A stretch of DNA of 60,821 nucleotides from Flavobacterium cerinum (GTDB lineage Bacteria > Bacteroidota > Bacteroidia > Flavobacteriales > Flavobacteriaceae), in contig NZ_SBII01000018.1 of the NCBI RefSeq assembly GCF_004028155.1, positions 1 to 60,821 of the forward strand. Reading direction: 5' to 3'. Each line of letters starts with the position of its first letter. Position 1 is the stretch's first letter. The notes under the pieces are model-generated. The model was not told the DNA's origin, ran no database searches, and saw nothing but the letters and a program-made list of their open reading frames with translations. The translations under genes were made by a program, and so were the position numbers. Below, in pieces: positions 1-9,493 of the stretch.

Positions 1-218
1 TAGGACTTCAGGGCACAGGAGCGGTAATCTACATCTTTGACCGTTATGGCAAACTGATGAAACAGGTGAGTCCTGATGAAAATGGCGGATGGGACGGAAC
101 CTTTAACGGTAACCCGGTACCGGCAACTGATTACTGGTTCACTGTTACCTACCCTGAAACTTTGGGAACAACCGTGATAAACAAAGAATTTAAAGCACAT
201 TTCTCTTTAAAACGATAA
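1..218 (+). CDS. C-terminal fragment of a T9SS type B (gliding-motility C-terminal domain) secreted protein
   Basis: An open frame enters from the left edge (first full codon at 3) and ends with TAA at 216-218. The 71 visible residues contain AVIYIFDRYGKLM, GGWDGTFNG, VPATDYWF and end in KEFKAHFSLKR. This is the pattern of the gliding-motility-associated C-terminal domain (CHU_C, type B sorting domain), which routes large cell-surface proteins through the type IX secretion system. The rest of the protein lies outside the window, so its function cannot be read. A strong terminator follows. Confidence 0.85.
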   Translation, partial: GLQGTGAVIYIFDRYGKLMKQVSPDENGGWDGTFNGNPVPATDYWFTVTYPETLGTTVINKEFKAHFSLKR

Positions 219-263
219 GCACACACATGGTTTAAATAACTTTTAAAGAGTTTTTTTTAGTTG

Positions 264-300
264 AAAAGCCCTGTATATTTTATTATATCAGGGCTTTTTT
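264..300 (+). terminator. Rho-independent terminator after the T9SS type B gene
   Basis: AAAGCCCTG and CAGGGCTTT form a 9-bp stem around an AT-rich loop, followed by a T run. It lies about 45 bases after the stop codon at 218. Confidence 0.8.
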
Positions 301-413
301 AAGGATCGATGAATTGGTTATTTATATTGATTGACTGAAAATTTGGGATGTCTTTATATAGATCGTACATACTATATTATAGGGTACTGAATAGTAGAAA
401 GAATTAACGATAA

Positions 414-446
414 TGAAAAATCCCTGTTTTAAACAGGGATTTTTGT
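414..446 (-). terminator. Terminator of the receiver-domain gene
   Basis: AAAAATCCCTGTTT pairs with AAACAGGGATTTTT in a nearly loopless hairpin with A and T runs on both sides, so it can act in both directions. It lies just past the minus-strand stop at 482. Confidence 0.75.
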
Positions 447-481
447 TATTTCTTAAATCGAAAGGTCTATTTGTCAAAAAA

Positions 482-910
482 TTATGCTTGATAATTCATC
501 TTTCCAGTTAGATTAGAGACGGTAAAATCTCTTAAAAATATTTCATTCAAGACGGATTTTAAATCCTTAAAATTATTGGGTTTACATACATAAAGTGTGG
601 CTCCTAGTTTATAGGCAAGATCCATGTGATCCTTATTGTTACTTGTTGTTAAAATTACGACAGTACAATTTTTAAGTTTTTCACTCACCTTGATTTCCTT
701 TAGACAGGAAAAACCATCTTTAATTGGCATATTTAGATCAATAAATATAATGTCAGGTACTGGACCATGATCATTAATGAGCGTAGTCATAAGTTCTTCT
801 CCATTATTTTTGATCTGTAGTTGGATTTCATTGCTTATTTCGCCTATAGCCTCTTTAAAAAACATTTGATCATCCTGATCGTCTTCAGCCAGCATTACTT
901 TCTTCCTCAT
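482..910 (-). CDS. Single-domain response regulator (CheY/Rcp1-like receiver)
   Basis: A 142-residue protein that is a receiver domain and nothing else. The acidic pocket is D10-D11 in VMLAEDDQDD, the phosphoacceptor is D58 in IIFIDLNMP, the switch Thr is at about 88-89 in VILTTS, and the invariant Lys is K110 in VCKPNN. Such lone receivers carry phosphate between histidine kinases and other partners or act through protein contacts; there is no DNA-binding or enzymatic output domain. No histidine kinase gene is adjacent, so the partner is unknown. The start ATG at 910 gives MRKKVMLAEDD, where the first beta strand belongs. Transcription probably ends at the hairpin at 414-446. Confidence 0.9.
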   Translation of the reverse strand: MRKKVMLAEDDQDDQMFFKEAIGEISNEIQLQIKNNGEELMTTLINDHGPVPDIIFIDLNMPIKDGFSCLKEIKVSEKLKNCTVVILTTSNNKDHMDLAYKLGATLYVCKPNNFKDLKSVLNEIFLRDFTVSNLTGKMNYQA

Positions 911-1204
911 AATTGTATTTATTAAGTTAACGGCAATAGATTGCGTACAAAATTGATAAACATTATATAGTAAGATGAGGAGTAGTTTAAATCTATTTAA
1001 AAAGTATTATAATTTTTGTAGTAATACTTGTTTTAAATGTAAAAGGTGTAAGTGAAATATACGACTATTTTCTGCACGATACTACAAAAAATAAAAATAA
1101 TTATTGTTTTTATGTTTAGAAAGATTTAAAAATCAACTTATTTAAGTTGTATCTAAGCGGTTTATTATGTGTCTTTTTTCTTTACACATCGACTGGATAG
1201 CCAG

Positions 1205-1260
1205 AAATCTGAGCTTCATGGGTTGCCACTAAAATCTGAGGAATAGGATCGTGCCACTAA
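1205..1260. repeat. Two tandem imperfect 28/29-bp repeats
   Basis: Two adjacent units read AAATCTGAG, then 11-12 variable bases, then GCCACTAA (1205-1232 and 1232-1260). Short tandem units like these resemble transposase-binding repeats at insertion-sequence ends such as IS21-type termini, but no matching transposase is nearby. They may be a relic end. Confidence 0.5.
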
Positions 1261-1397
1261 GTTCTACGACATACTTTTTTCTTAAGTGCTTGAGGTCCTT
1301 GGGTACTTAACTTTTCAGCCTCTTTTTCAGCCATTTGGAAGCTAAGCTGCCACATTACTGAGTCTGATAAGGCATTAGTATATTCGTTCATTGCCAT
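1257..1397 (-). CDS. Small hypothetical protein or element relic (46 aa)
   Basis: An ATG at 1397 opens 46 codons, MAMNEYTNALSDSVMWQLSF onward, with a Lys/Glu-rich helical middle, and stops inside the tandem repeats at 1205-1260. The composition looks protein-like (regular charged helix) rather than random AT-rich sequence. I do not recognise it. It could be the surviving end of a gene from a lost mobile element. No other gene was found between 911 and 1464. Confidence 0.3.
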   Translation of the reverse strand: MAMNEYTNALSDSVMWQLSFQMAEKEAEKLSTQGPQALKKKVCRRT

Positions 1398-1464
1398 TAG
1401 CGGTTTGAAATACAGTTTTTAAGTTATATTAATTTCAATAGATGCTATAGAATCTTATCAAAAA

Positions 1465-1504
1465 AAAAGCTTCCGGAAATTCAAAAGAGTTTCCAGAAGC
1501 TTTA
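1465..1504 (-). terminator. Terminator of the 2005-residue secreted protein gene
   Basis: AAGCTTC-GGAAA and TTTCC-GAAGCTTT form a long stem with one mismatch, flanked by an A run that becomes a T run on the minus strand. It lies about 20 bases after the stop of the large gene. Confidence 0.75.
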
Positions 1505-1522
1505 TAATTAAAATTTACAATA

Positions 1523-4500
1523 CTATTTTCTGAGTACTAATCTTTTAGTGGTTTCAGTTCCTTTATTTTCAATCTTTATAAAGTAAATTCCGTCAGCAAA
1601 TTCAGCGATGTCCATATCTGTCCTGGACGAAGATGGTATTACTGTTTTGATGACTCTGCCTGTATTATCTATTACTGTTATTTTCTCTGAAATATTTTCG
1701 GTTTCAATAATAAATTGACCGTTACTTGGATTCGGGTAAATTTTCAATCCTTCCGAGTTATCCGAGTTGGCAATATTTTCAACATTTAATGTGTTGGTGC
1801 GATCATTATAAACGTTGTTGGTACCGTTCGTTTGGTTTATGTTAATGTAAAAACTGGTTTGATCACTGCATTTACCATTAGTATCATAAACAAATAATGT
1901 TTGAGAAGTATAAATTATAGTACCTGCCTCTAACATTGTTCCTGAGCCGTTAACATTGGTATAGTAATATCCGTTTGCTAACGTTGGTAAAGTGTATGAA
2001 TCATATACGTCCACATCTTGCATAACCGGTAACGATGGAACATTGTCATATACTACTATTGTCATTGTTGAAGAAACAGCACATTGTCCTGAAATAGGAG
2101 TAAAGGTATACGTTGTAGTTGCTGTATTGTTTAAAGCTGGCAACCACGAACCGTGTATTCCATTGTTGGAATCAACAGGAAGTGCACTTAGATTTGATCC
2201 TGAACAAATTGGTGCTACCTGTGTAAATGCAGGAGTAATATATGGACTTGATGTTACATTAATTGTCATCGTTGTAAAGACTGCACATTGTCCCGGAGCC
2301 GGATTGAAAATATACGTTGTTGTCGCTTTATTGTTTAAAGCAGGCGACCATGAACCATGTATTCCGTTATCTGAATCTACTGGTAGCGGACTCATGTTTG
2401 ATCCAGAACAAATTGGACCTATCTGTGTAAATTCAGGTGTAATGTTTGCATCTTTTACAATGATTGTCATTGTTGTTGGAAACGCACACTGTCCAGGTTC
2501 CGGAGTAAAAGTATACGTTGTAGTCTCTATATTGTTTAAAGCTGGTGACCATGAACCATGTATTCCATTATTTGAATCAACTGGAAGCTGGTTGATGTTT
2601 GATCCTGAACAAATTGGCGCTACCTGTGTAAATGCAGGTGTAATGTTTACATCTTTCACAATGATTGTCATAGTTGTTGAAAGCGCACACTGTCCCGGTG
2701 CTGGTGTAAAAGTATAGGTTGTAGTTGCCATATGGTTTATAGCAGGTGACCATGAACCGTGTATTCCGTTGTTTGAATCTACAGGAAGCACGCTTAGGTT
2801 TGATTCTATACATATTGGTGCTACCTGAGTAAATTCAGGCGTTATGTATGGATCAGATGTAACGTTTATCGTCATAGTTGTTGAAAGCGCACACTGTCCC
2901 GTTGCCGGTGTGAAAGTATAGGTTGTAGTCGCAGTATTGTTTAAAGCAGGCGACCATGAACCGTGTATTCCATTGTTTGAATCAACCGGAAGTGGACTAA
3001 TGTAAGATCCTGAACATATTGGACCTACCTGTGTAAATTCAGGAGTGATAAATGGATTTGACCTTACACTGATTGTCATTGTTGTAAACACAGCGCACTG
3101 TCCAGGAGCCGGATTAAAGATATATGTTGTAGTTGCTTTATTGTTTAAAGCAGGCGACCATGAACCATGAATTCCATTGTTTGAGTCAACAGGAAGCGGG
3201 TTGATATTTGATCCAGAACAAATTGGCCCTACCTGTGTAAATGTTGGTATAATGGTAGGGGCTTTCATCTCGATTGTCATTGTTGTTGACAATGCACACT
3301 GTCCCGGAGCCGGCGTAAATGTATATGTTGTAGTCTCTATCTCGTTTAGATCAGGTGACCATAAACCATATATTCCATTGTTTGAATTTACAGGAAGTTG
3401 GCTAAGGGATGCTCCTGGGCATATCGGTTCTACCTGTGTAAATGTTGGAGTGATATTAGGAGTTGTAATTACACTAATTGTCATTGTTGTAGAGATGGCA
3501 CATTGTCCAAGAAGAGGTGTAAAGGTATAGGTGGTAGTCGCCATATTGTTTAAAGTAGGTGACCATGAACCTGATATTCCATTGTTTGAATTGACTGGGA
3601 GTGGGTTAAGAGATGCTCCTGAACATATTGGTTCTACCTGTGTGAATTCAGGTGTTGCAGAAGTAGTACATGGTAGTACGCAGATAATAGATTTTACCCT
3701 GTTTATATTTGCTCCTCCACATGATGCATCAGTATGCATGAAAAAGCGAACAGTTCCTGAATTATTTTCAGATGACCAGGTTATAGGTGTAATACCGTGA
3801 GCCAGAACTGTATTTCCATCAGCACTTGTAACTGTAATATAATCTGTTGTTACTGAGCTTGTGAATATATATGTTTTATCTGGTATAATGGCAATAATAG
3901 AAAATTCACCTGCCCAGCTAGAAGTCGTTATTACTTCCGAAGATCCTGTGCAGGTAGGAGTGAACGTACTAAGCGGATATAGCCCTGAAGAACCTGAAGG
4001 CACAGATGTTCCATTACACGGAAGTGCAGTTCTGGTTGTGAAGCTGCCTGTAGTCCAGGTACTGTATCCCCCTGTAGTACATTTTACTCTTACCCAGTAG
4101 TAATATACTGTTGCAGGATTTAATTCCTGTATTCGAACGAACATTGAGGTTAAAGTTTTAATAGAAGAATCTGCTGGTGCAACATTTTGAGTGCTTATAT
4201 AATATTGATAGGATTCAGCTGTTGTAACTGGCATCCATTCTAATGATAATGAGTTTGAAGTTAAATGATAAACATTAACTGTTTCGATAGCATTACAAAC
4301 CGGATGAACACAACTAACCGATTTTGTTCTTTCCATTTGATCAATACCACAAGAAGCATTTGTATTCAAATGATAGCGTATCGTTCCAGACATAGCGTTT
4401 GATTTCCACACTAATGGGGTTGTTCCTGAAGCATAAACTACTAATCCGTTTACGTCTGTGATAGTAACATAATCGGTTTCAACACTGCTGGTAAACGTAT

Positions 4501-7500
4501 ATGTCTTGTTGCTAGCAATATTGACTTTTGAATATTGTCCGGTTTTGGCATTGGTGGTAATAACTTCATTATTACCGCTACAACTAAGATTGAATGTCTC
4601 TGATGGCCATAAACCGTTAACGGTATCGTTACAACCTAAAACTGGTACGCCACAGGTTATAGATCTTATCCTGCTTACAGATTGGGTTCCACAGTCTGAA
4701 TTGGAATGGATGTAAAAACGTATTGAACCGGTTACTGTATCTGAAGGCCAGTTTAGCGGCGTAGTTCCATGCGCATATAAAACCGTTGCATCAGCATTGG
4801 TAATAGTTATATAGTCAGTAGTTACAGAACTTTTGAATATGTAGTTTGTAGATGGGATAATATTTACGTTAGAATACTCTCCGGCGTATGTCGATGTTGT
4901 AATAGTTTCAGAAACTCCTGTACACAGAGGAGTAAAATTATTATTAGGAAATAGTGTACCTGCTATACACCCTCCAGCAAAAGTGGTGAAGCTTCCACCA
5001 TTTACCCATACAGAGTTTTGGTCACTACAAATCGAGCGTACCCAGAAATAATAGGTTGTTCCAGCAATAAGATTTGTATGATTAACATTTTTTGAAGTTG
5101 TTATTCCTGTCGTTGTCGGATAATTGTCTTCAGGAGCCGAGTTGACAGTTGAATAATAATATTGATAGCTGCTGGAGTTTCCTGTCCATGATAACCTTAC
5201 GGATTTTGTATTTATATCACTTGCAGTAAGTGCTGATGGCGTAATGCATAAAGATGTTGACTTAATGTATTTTGATCTTGCAGAGCTTGATGAGCCGCAA
5301 GCAACCTGTGAATGCAGGTAATACCTAACAGGACCTGAAAATGAACCGGAGTTCCATGTTAATGGAGACGAACCTTTTGCTAATACTGCCGTTCCTTCAA
5401 AGTTAGTGATGGTAAGATAATCAGTAGAAATGGAACTTTGAAAAGTATATTGTTTGTCCGCCACAATATTTACGTACGAAAACTGGCTGGCAGCGCTTGC
5501 GTCGGTAATTAGCTCTAAGGCACCAGTATTGGCAGGGGTAAAAAATGTTGTAGGAAAAAATCCGTAAAATGCACCATTACAGCTTTGATAAATCTCGGCC
5601 AGGGTTTTAAAACTTCCACCGGAAACCCATGGTGTAACACCACCGCCGGTGCAGGATTTACGTACATAAAAGTAATATACGGTATTCGGCTGAAGCTGAT
5701 TTGCGGTAATACTGATTGTTGAAGATCCACCAGTTGTGGTTCCTGTAGTAGGGGCAGCATCTGGCGAAGAATTTACAGATATTTGATAACTGCTTGCAGG
5801 TTCAAAATCATTTGAAGACCACCATGAAATTGAAGCTGACGTTGAAGTAATGTGTAGTGCGTATACTCCTACAGGCCATTCACACTGCCCAATAGGGGTA
5901 CAAGTAATTGAACGTGTACGATTTGTAGTTTGTACAGCGCATGATGAATTTGAATGAATATAATAACGAATTCTGCCACCTCTAACGTACGATTGCCAGC
6001 TTAAAGGTGTTTTACCCGTTGCATATACTTCATCTCCGGCTTCATTTGTAATTGTAATATAATCAGATGCTACAGAACTTGTAAAAGTATACTGCTTATT
6101 CATCATGATATTTACATTGGAATATTGCCCGGCCCAACTGTCGGTTGCAATTTGTTCGGCAGCTCCGGTATATGCCGGAGTAAATGTTTCCTGAGGATAA
6201 AGCCCATTAGCGGCTCCATTACAGCTTAAAAACGCATTAGTTCTAAAAACTCCTCCTTCGCCTCGAATCCAGGCACTTTTCACTGTTCCACAAACAGAAC
6301 GAACCCAATAGTAGTATATTGTATTTGCATTTAACCCATTTAATGGATTTATTGAATTTGTGGTTGTAGTTTTTGTAGCTACAGTTCCTGATGAAGGTGT
6401 TAAGCTAGAGTTGCTTACGTAAACTTCAAAGCCTCCATCGGGCAAAATGGATGGAGCAGACCAGCTGATTTTACAAGAATTTGACGTAATGTTTGAAGCC
6501 TGTACATTTTTTGGAGCTTCGCAAATTATTTCCGCACAAGTAACTAATTTAACTCTATTTATATTCTGAGTCCCGCAGTTTGAATTTGAATGTATATAAT
6601 ATCTAATTACTTCTGCTACATTGCTTGATGACCAGGCTAACGGTGTTGTGCCGGTAGCATAAACAGAAGTTCCATCTGCGTTTGTTATTGTAATATAATC
6701 GGTTGCAACAGAACTTGAAAATGTATATTTTTTTCCAGTTGCGATGGTAATGTTTGAGTATTGTCCTGCCCAACTGTCGGCAGCTATTTGTTCGGCATTG
6801 CCACTACATGCAGGGGTGAAAGTTGCTGTAGGGTATAATCCATAGTCAGCTCCATTACAGGAAGCAAATGAATTTGTTGTAAATGTACCTCCGTAAGTCC
6901 AAATTCCTTGTGCAGAATCGCATTTCGAACGGATCCAGTAATAGTAAGCTGTTCCTTGACTTAAGTTACTTATTAATTTATTAGCAGTAGTTGAAGATGC
7001 TGTTATAGTAACTGAAGTGGTAGGTGTTACATTTGATAAACTAACATAAATTTCGTATCCTGTGATTGAAGTTCCAGTCCAGTTGAGCTGGCATGAATTT
7101 GATGTTTTATTTGAAACATTCAATGCAGTTGGAGCATTACAGGCTGAGGTAAGAACCGATGTAATATATCTTGTCCTGTTACTATTTTGTGTGGTGCATT
7201 GAGCATTGGAGTGGAGGAAATATTTGATGGTTCCTGATATTGTTGGGATCCATGATAATCCCGATAATCCGTGAGCAAGAACAGTATTGTTACTATCTGT
7301 AATAGTGACATAATCTGTGGAAATAGAACTTGAAAAAGTATATGTTCTGGTTGTTAATATACCGGTCACTATACAATATTCGCCAGTATAAGCGTTTGAA
7401 GTGATTGTTTCAACGGTATCATTGTTTAGTGTTGGAAAATTATTTGTGGGATACTTTGAACCCGTAATACATTGCGCTATTGCCCCAGTCATAAAAAATA

Positions 7501-7540
7501 AAAAAGCAAAAACGCTGAGCAGTGTAATTTTTGTTTTCAT
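1523..7540 (-). CDS. Giant T9SS-secreted multidomain surface protein with fibronectin-like modules and tandem repeats
   Basis: 2005 residues. The N-terminus is a Sec signal peptide (MKTKITLLSVFAFLFFMTGA, cut near IAQC). The first ~1300 residues hold seven ~110-residue modules, typically beginning CNG...GLYP..TFTP and ending near YYIHSNS.CG, most with paired Cys. Fibronectin type III-like domains (W..S..I..Y.IYVS; YYYWVRS.C) lie between most of them. Residues ~1300-1835 are eight tandem ~67-residue repeats with FTQVAPIC, LPVDSNNGIHGSWSP and ATTTYTF. The protein ends in a T9SS type A sorting domain (LKIYPNPSNGQFIIE ... RLVLRK). The role is probably adhesion or surface layer; no catalytic motif is visible. 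The Cys pairs suggest disulfides. Confidence 0.85.
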   Translation of the reverse strand: MKTKITLLSVFAFLFFMTGAIAQCITGSKYPTNNFPTLNNDTVETITSNAYTGEYCIVTGILTTRTYTFSSSISTDYVTITDSNNTVLAHGLSGLSWIPTISGTIKYFLHSNAQCTTQNSNRTRYITSVLTSACNAPTALNVSNKTSNSCQLNWTGTSITGYEIYVSLSNVTPTTSVTITASSTTANKLISNLSQGTAYYYWIRSKCDSAQGIWTYGGTFTTNSFASCNGADYGLYPTATFTPACSGNAEQIAADSWAGQYSNITIATGKKYTFSSSVATDYITITNADGTSVYATGTTPLAWSSSNVAEVIRYYIHSNSNCGTQNINRVKLVTCAEIICEAPKNVQASNITSNSCKISWSAPSILPDGGFEVYVSNSSLTPSSGTVATKTTTTNSINPLNGLNANTIYYYWVRSVCGTVKSAWIRGEGGVFRTNAFLSCNGAANGLYPQETFTPAYTGAAEQIATDSWAGQYSNVNIMMNKQYTFTSSVASDYITITNEAGDEVYATGKTPLSWQSYVRGGRIRYYIHSNSSCAVQTTNRTRSITCTPIGQCEWPVGVYALHITSTSASISWWSSNDFEPASSYQISVNSSPDAAPTTGTTTGGSSTISITANQLQPNTVYYFYVRKSCTGGGVTPWVSGGSFKTLAEIYQSCNGAFYGFFPTTFFTPANTGALELITDASAASQFSYVNIVADKQYTFQSSISTDYLTITNFEGTAVLAKGSSPLTWNSGSFSGPVRYYLHSQVACGSSSSARSKYIKSTSLCITPSALTASDINTKSVRLSWTGNSSSYQYYYSTVNSAPEDNYPTTTGITTSKNVNHTNLIAGTTYYFWVRSICSDQNSVWVNGGSFTTFAGGCIAGTLFPNNNFTPLCTGVSETITTSTYAGEYSNVNIIPSTNYIFKSSVTTDYITITNADATVLYAHGTTPLNWPSDTVTGSIRFYIHSNSDCGTQSVSRIRSITCGVPVLGCNDTVNGLWPSETFNLSCSGNNEVITTNAKTGQYSKVNIASNKTYTFTSSVETDYVTITDVNGLVVYASGTTPLVWKSNAMSGTIRYHLNTNASCGIDQMERTKSVSCVHPVCNAIETVNVYHLTSNSLSLEWMPVTTAESYQYYISTQNVAPADSSIKTLTSMFVRIQELNPATVYYYWVRVKCTTGGYSTWTTGSFTTRTALPCNGTSVPSGSSGLYPLSTFTPTCTGSSEVITTSSWAGEFSIIAIIPDKTYIFTSSVTTDYITVTSADGNTVLAHGITPITWSSENNSGTVRFFMHTDASCGGANINRVKSIICVLPCTTSATPEFTQVEPICSGASLNPLPVNSNNGISGSWSPTLNNMATTTYTFTPLLGQCAISTTMTISVITTPNITPTFTQVEPICPGASLSQLPVNSNNGIYGLWSPDLNEIETTTYTFTPAPGQCALSTTMTIEMKAPTIIPTFTQVGPICSGSNINPLPVDSNNGIHGSWSPALNNKATTTYIFNPAPGQCAVFTTMTISVRSNPFITPEFTQVGPICSGSYISPLPVDSNNGIHGSWSPALNNTATTTYTFTPATGQCALSTTMTINVTSDPYITPEFTQVAPICIESNLSVLPVDSNNGIHGSWSPAINHMATTTYTFTPAPGQCALSTTMTIIVKDVNITPAFTQVAPICSGSNINQLPVDSNNGIHGSWSPALNNIETTTYTFTPEPGQCAFPTTMTIIVKDANITPEFTQIGPICSGSNMSPLPVDSDNGIHGSWSPALNNKATTTYIFNPAPGQCAVFTTMTINVTSSPYITPAFTQVAPICSGSNLSALPVDSNNGIHGSWLPALNNTATTTYTFTPISGQCAVSSTMTIVVYDNVPSLPVMQDVDVYDSYTLPTLANGYYYTNVNGSGTMLEAGTIIYTSQTLFVYDTNGKCSDQTSFYININQTNGTNNVYNDRTNTLNVENIANSDNSEGLKIYPNPSNGQFIIETENISEKITVIDNTGRVIKTVIPSSSRTDMDIAEFADGIYFIKIENKGTETTKRLVLRK
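2040..3657 (-). repeat. Eight tandem ~202-bp coding repeats
   Basis: Eight in-frame units encode FTQVxPIC, LPVDSNNGIHGSWSP and TTTYTFTP blocks. Nucleotide similarity between units is high; phrases such as GACCATGAACC recur about every 200 bases. Long mirror open frames on the plus strand are by-products of this repetition. Such arrays can expand or contract by recombination. Confidence 0.9.
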
Positions 7541-8009
7541 AAGGTGTTGATAAGAATTTTTTGGTTGGTTTTGTTTAAGATATTTTCTGTTTTTTTGATT
7601 GGCTATTAAAAAATAAAATGTTTTTTAAAGAGTTTTTTATTTTAAAATAACTGATAATTAAATAGAAAAGTACGGAAGTAAATAATAATTGTTAATTCAT
7701 AATTAAATAGTAATTAATAGGTTAAATCTTATTTTTTTAACATACAAACATAGAAAGTTATTTTTATTTAGTAGGTTATTTCTTGTTTTTTATCATTAAA
7801 AATCATGTTAGTTTCTATTTTCTAAGAATAATTAAATTATGAATCTTAATTATTCACTTTATGAATATTGGAGTTTGTTGTTTTCAGGGAAGTATGAAGT
7901 AACGCCTAAAGATGGAAAGTAGAAACGTTAGAAGAGTTTTGTATATTTATGGATTATTACAATTATAGAAAGATTGTAACATAAAAAAACAATGAAGTTT
8001 TTATTTTAA
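7541..8009. other. AT-rich upstream region of the large surface-protein gene
   Basis: No gene seen. CAAACATA at 7745-7752 is a minus-strand TAnnTTTG-type -7 element, but no TTG box at the usual spacing was found. It would imply a long leader for the gene starting at 7540. Confidence 0.3.
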
Positions 8010-8318
8010 ATATAACGATGCAGAACATCCAACATTATTTATAGAAGAAATAATTAGTACGCAAAACTTATCGCAAGAAGATCTTATTACAATGGGCTTT
8101 ACTGATGATATGAATGGCTAAAGGAAAAACAGAATTCAAAAGACGCTATTAAGGTTTTTGAATATGCCGCTAGTATAATGCCTAATAATTATGATTTGTA
8201 TGATAGTTTGGGTGTGCTTATTTTAAAAGTAATGATTGGAATAATTCTATTAAAAACTACGCAAAATGAAAATGCGATTGAAAAGATTATTAAATGTAAA
8301 GAGAAAAAAAACGAGTAA
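8010..8318 (+). pseudogene. Relic of a TPR-tailed protein
   Basis: Protein-like text survives in shifting frames. First comes NDAEHPTLFIEEIIS..NLSQEDL, ending in a stop after MNG. Then SKDAIKVFEYAASIMPNNY and DLYDSLG, a clear tetratricopeptide unit, appear in another frame from about 8112. After a further shift NENAIEKIIKCKEK runs to a TAA at 8316. The DAIKVFE..A..PNNYDLYDSLG pattern is the C-terminal TPR often carried by Bacteroidota serine hydrolases. At least two frameshifts and the lack of a full N-terminal part mark it as decayed. A terminator follows immediately, as expected for a former gene end. Confidence 0.55.
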
Positions 8319-8334
8319 ATCTCATACATCTTAA

Positions 8335-8367
8335 AATAGCCCACTATATAGTGGGCTATTGTTTTTT
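8335..8367 (+). terminator. Terminator after the TPR relic
   Basis: AATAGCCCACTATATAGTGGGCTATT is a perfect inverted repeat (AATAGCCCACTA stems) followed by a T run. It lies 16 bases after the relic stop. Confidence 0.8.
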
Positions 8368-8520
8368 TAATATCTTAAGATTTCTACAAAGAAAGAATTA
8401 TAATTTTCTGCTATCCCATTCTGGTTTCAGCTGTTAAGTCGTCTAGTTTGTATATTTACTATTTCCATTGTATAAATCTACGTGTTTTATGGATTGCCTG
8501 GCCGCCTGCTTTTACTTATT

Positions 8521-9273
8521 CTATTTTGTATTTGATAATCCTCCATCAACTAAAATTTCTATTCCGTGTATGTATGAAGCATCTTCAGAAGCAAGAAAAG
8601 CTACTGTTTTAGCAATTTCAGAGGGTTCACCAAAACGTTTAAATGGAAGTGTTGGTATAATGCCTGCTACAGCTCCTTCAATTTGGTCTGGTGCAAGCCC
8701 TGTATTATTAAAAATATTGGTTTTTATATAACCCGGACTTATTCCGTTTACCCGGATTTTTTTTACTGTGCATTCAGAAGAAAATGTTTTTATGAATGAT
8801 TGAACTGCTGATTTAGCTGCCGAATAAATTGAAAAATTTTCTATCCCAAATCCTGTTACGAAAGACGTATTTAAAATTATAGAACTTCCTGCATTCATTA
8901 TTGGTAACATTTGTTGAACTGTAAAGAACGTTCCTTTTACCAAGACGCTAAATAGTTCATCAAAGTGAGCTTCGTCCGCCGTTTCAATAGATGCAAACTT
9001 ACCATATCCCGCATTTACAAATAATACATCCAGTTTATCGGTATGTATTTTAACCTGCGCTTGTAAATCTAAAATATCAGATAGTTTTCCTGCATTTGAT
9101 ACAAGTCCAATGGCATTTGAACCTAAATTACTTAGTGCTTTATCTACGGTTTCCTTACTGCGACCAGTAATGATTACGGTTGCACCTTCTTTAATAAATT
9201 CTTGTGCAGTAGCAAAACCCATTCCGCTTGTTCCGCCAGTAATTAAGGCTACTTTATTTTTAAATTTTTGCAT
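8521..9273 (-). CDS. SDR family NAD(P)-dependent oxidoreductase
   Basis: 250 residues, the normal length of a classical short-chain dehydrogenase/reductase. The nucleotide-binding loop is TGGTSGMG at residues 12-19, followed by the structural VNAGYG, the catalytic Ser in NTSFVTG, the YSAAK (YxxxK) dyad, and GISPGYIKT after the active site. The C-terminus ASYIHGIEILVDGG is typical. ITGRSK after the second beta strand suggests a preference for NADP(H). The enzyme is cytoplasmic and its substrate cannot be told from the sequence. It appears to be transcribed alone; the divergent DUF1801 gene begins 220 bases upstream. Confidence 0.9.
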   Translation of the reverse strand: MQKFKNKVALITGGTSGMGFATAQEFIKEGATVIITGRSKETVDKALSNLGSNAIGLVSNAGKLSDILDLQAQVKIHTDKLDVLFVNAGYGKFASIETADEAHFDELFSVLVKGTFFTVQQMLPIMNAGSSIILNTSFVTGFGIENFSIYSAAKSAVQSFIKTFSSECTVKKIRVNGISPGYIKTNIFNNTGLAPDQIEGAVAGIIPTLPFKRFGEPSEIAKTVAFLASEDASYIHGIEILVDGGLSNTK

Positions 9274-9402
9274 TTCTATTATTTTAAATTCAAATGCAAA
9301 ATTTCACATAGTTAAGCAGTAATAAAACCCGAAACTTGCTAAATGTATTCTGAAACTGCTTCTTAAGTTTTGTTGTATTTAATTATAAAATTTAAAAATT
9401 AC

Positions 9403-9410
9403 TATATTTG
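9403..9410 (+). promoter_or_regulatory. Candidate -7 element for the DUF1801 gene
   Basis: TATATTTG matches the Bacteroidota TAnnTTTG -7 consensus. TTG triplets at 9370-9375 are about 27 bases upstream, longer than the usual 17-23, so the assignment is weak. The leader would be about 75 bases. Confidence 0.3.
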
Positions 9411-9493
9411 AATTATTAGTACAGTAACAGAATTTACAATCCTGTATTATCAATCCGACATGTTGAAGTAGGCAAGACCTAATTTAATTATAA

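Noticed and set aside
1992..2717. Long plus-strand open frames opposite the tandem repeats of the large surface protein.
   Set aside because: They mirror the repeat periodicity, have no start signals, and lie opposite a gene with signal peptide and sorting tail.
2040..3657. Regular ~200-base repeats that could suggest a CRISPR-like array.
   Set aside because: The unit is a continuous coding frame of ~67 residues; there are no short palindromic repeats with unique spacers and no cas genes.
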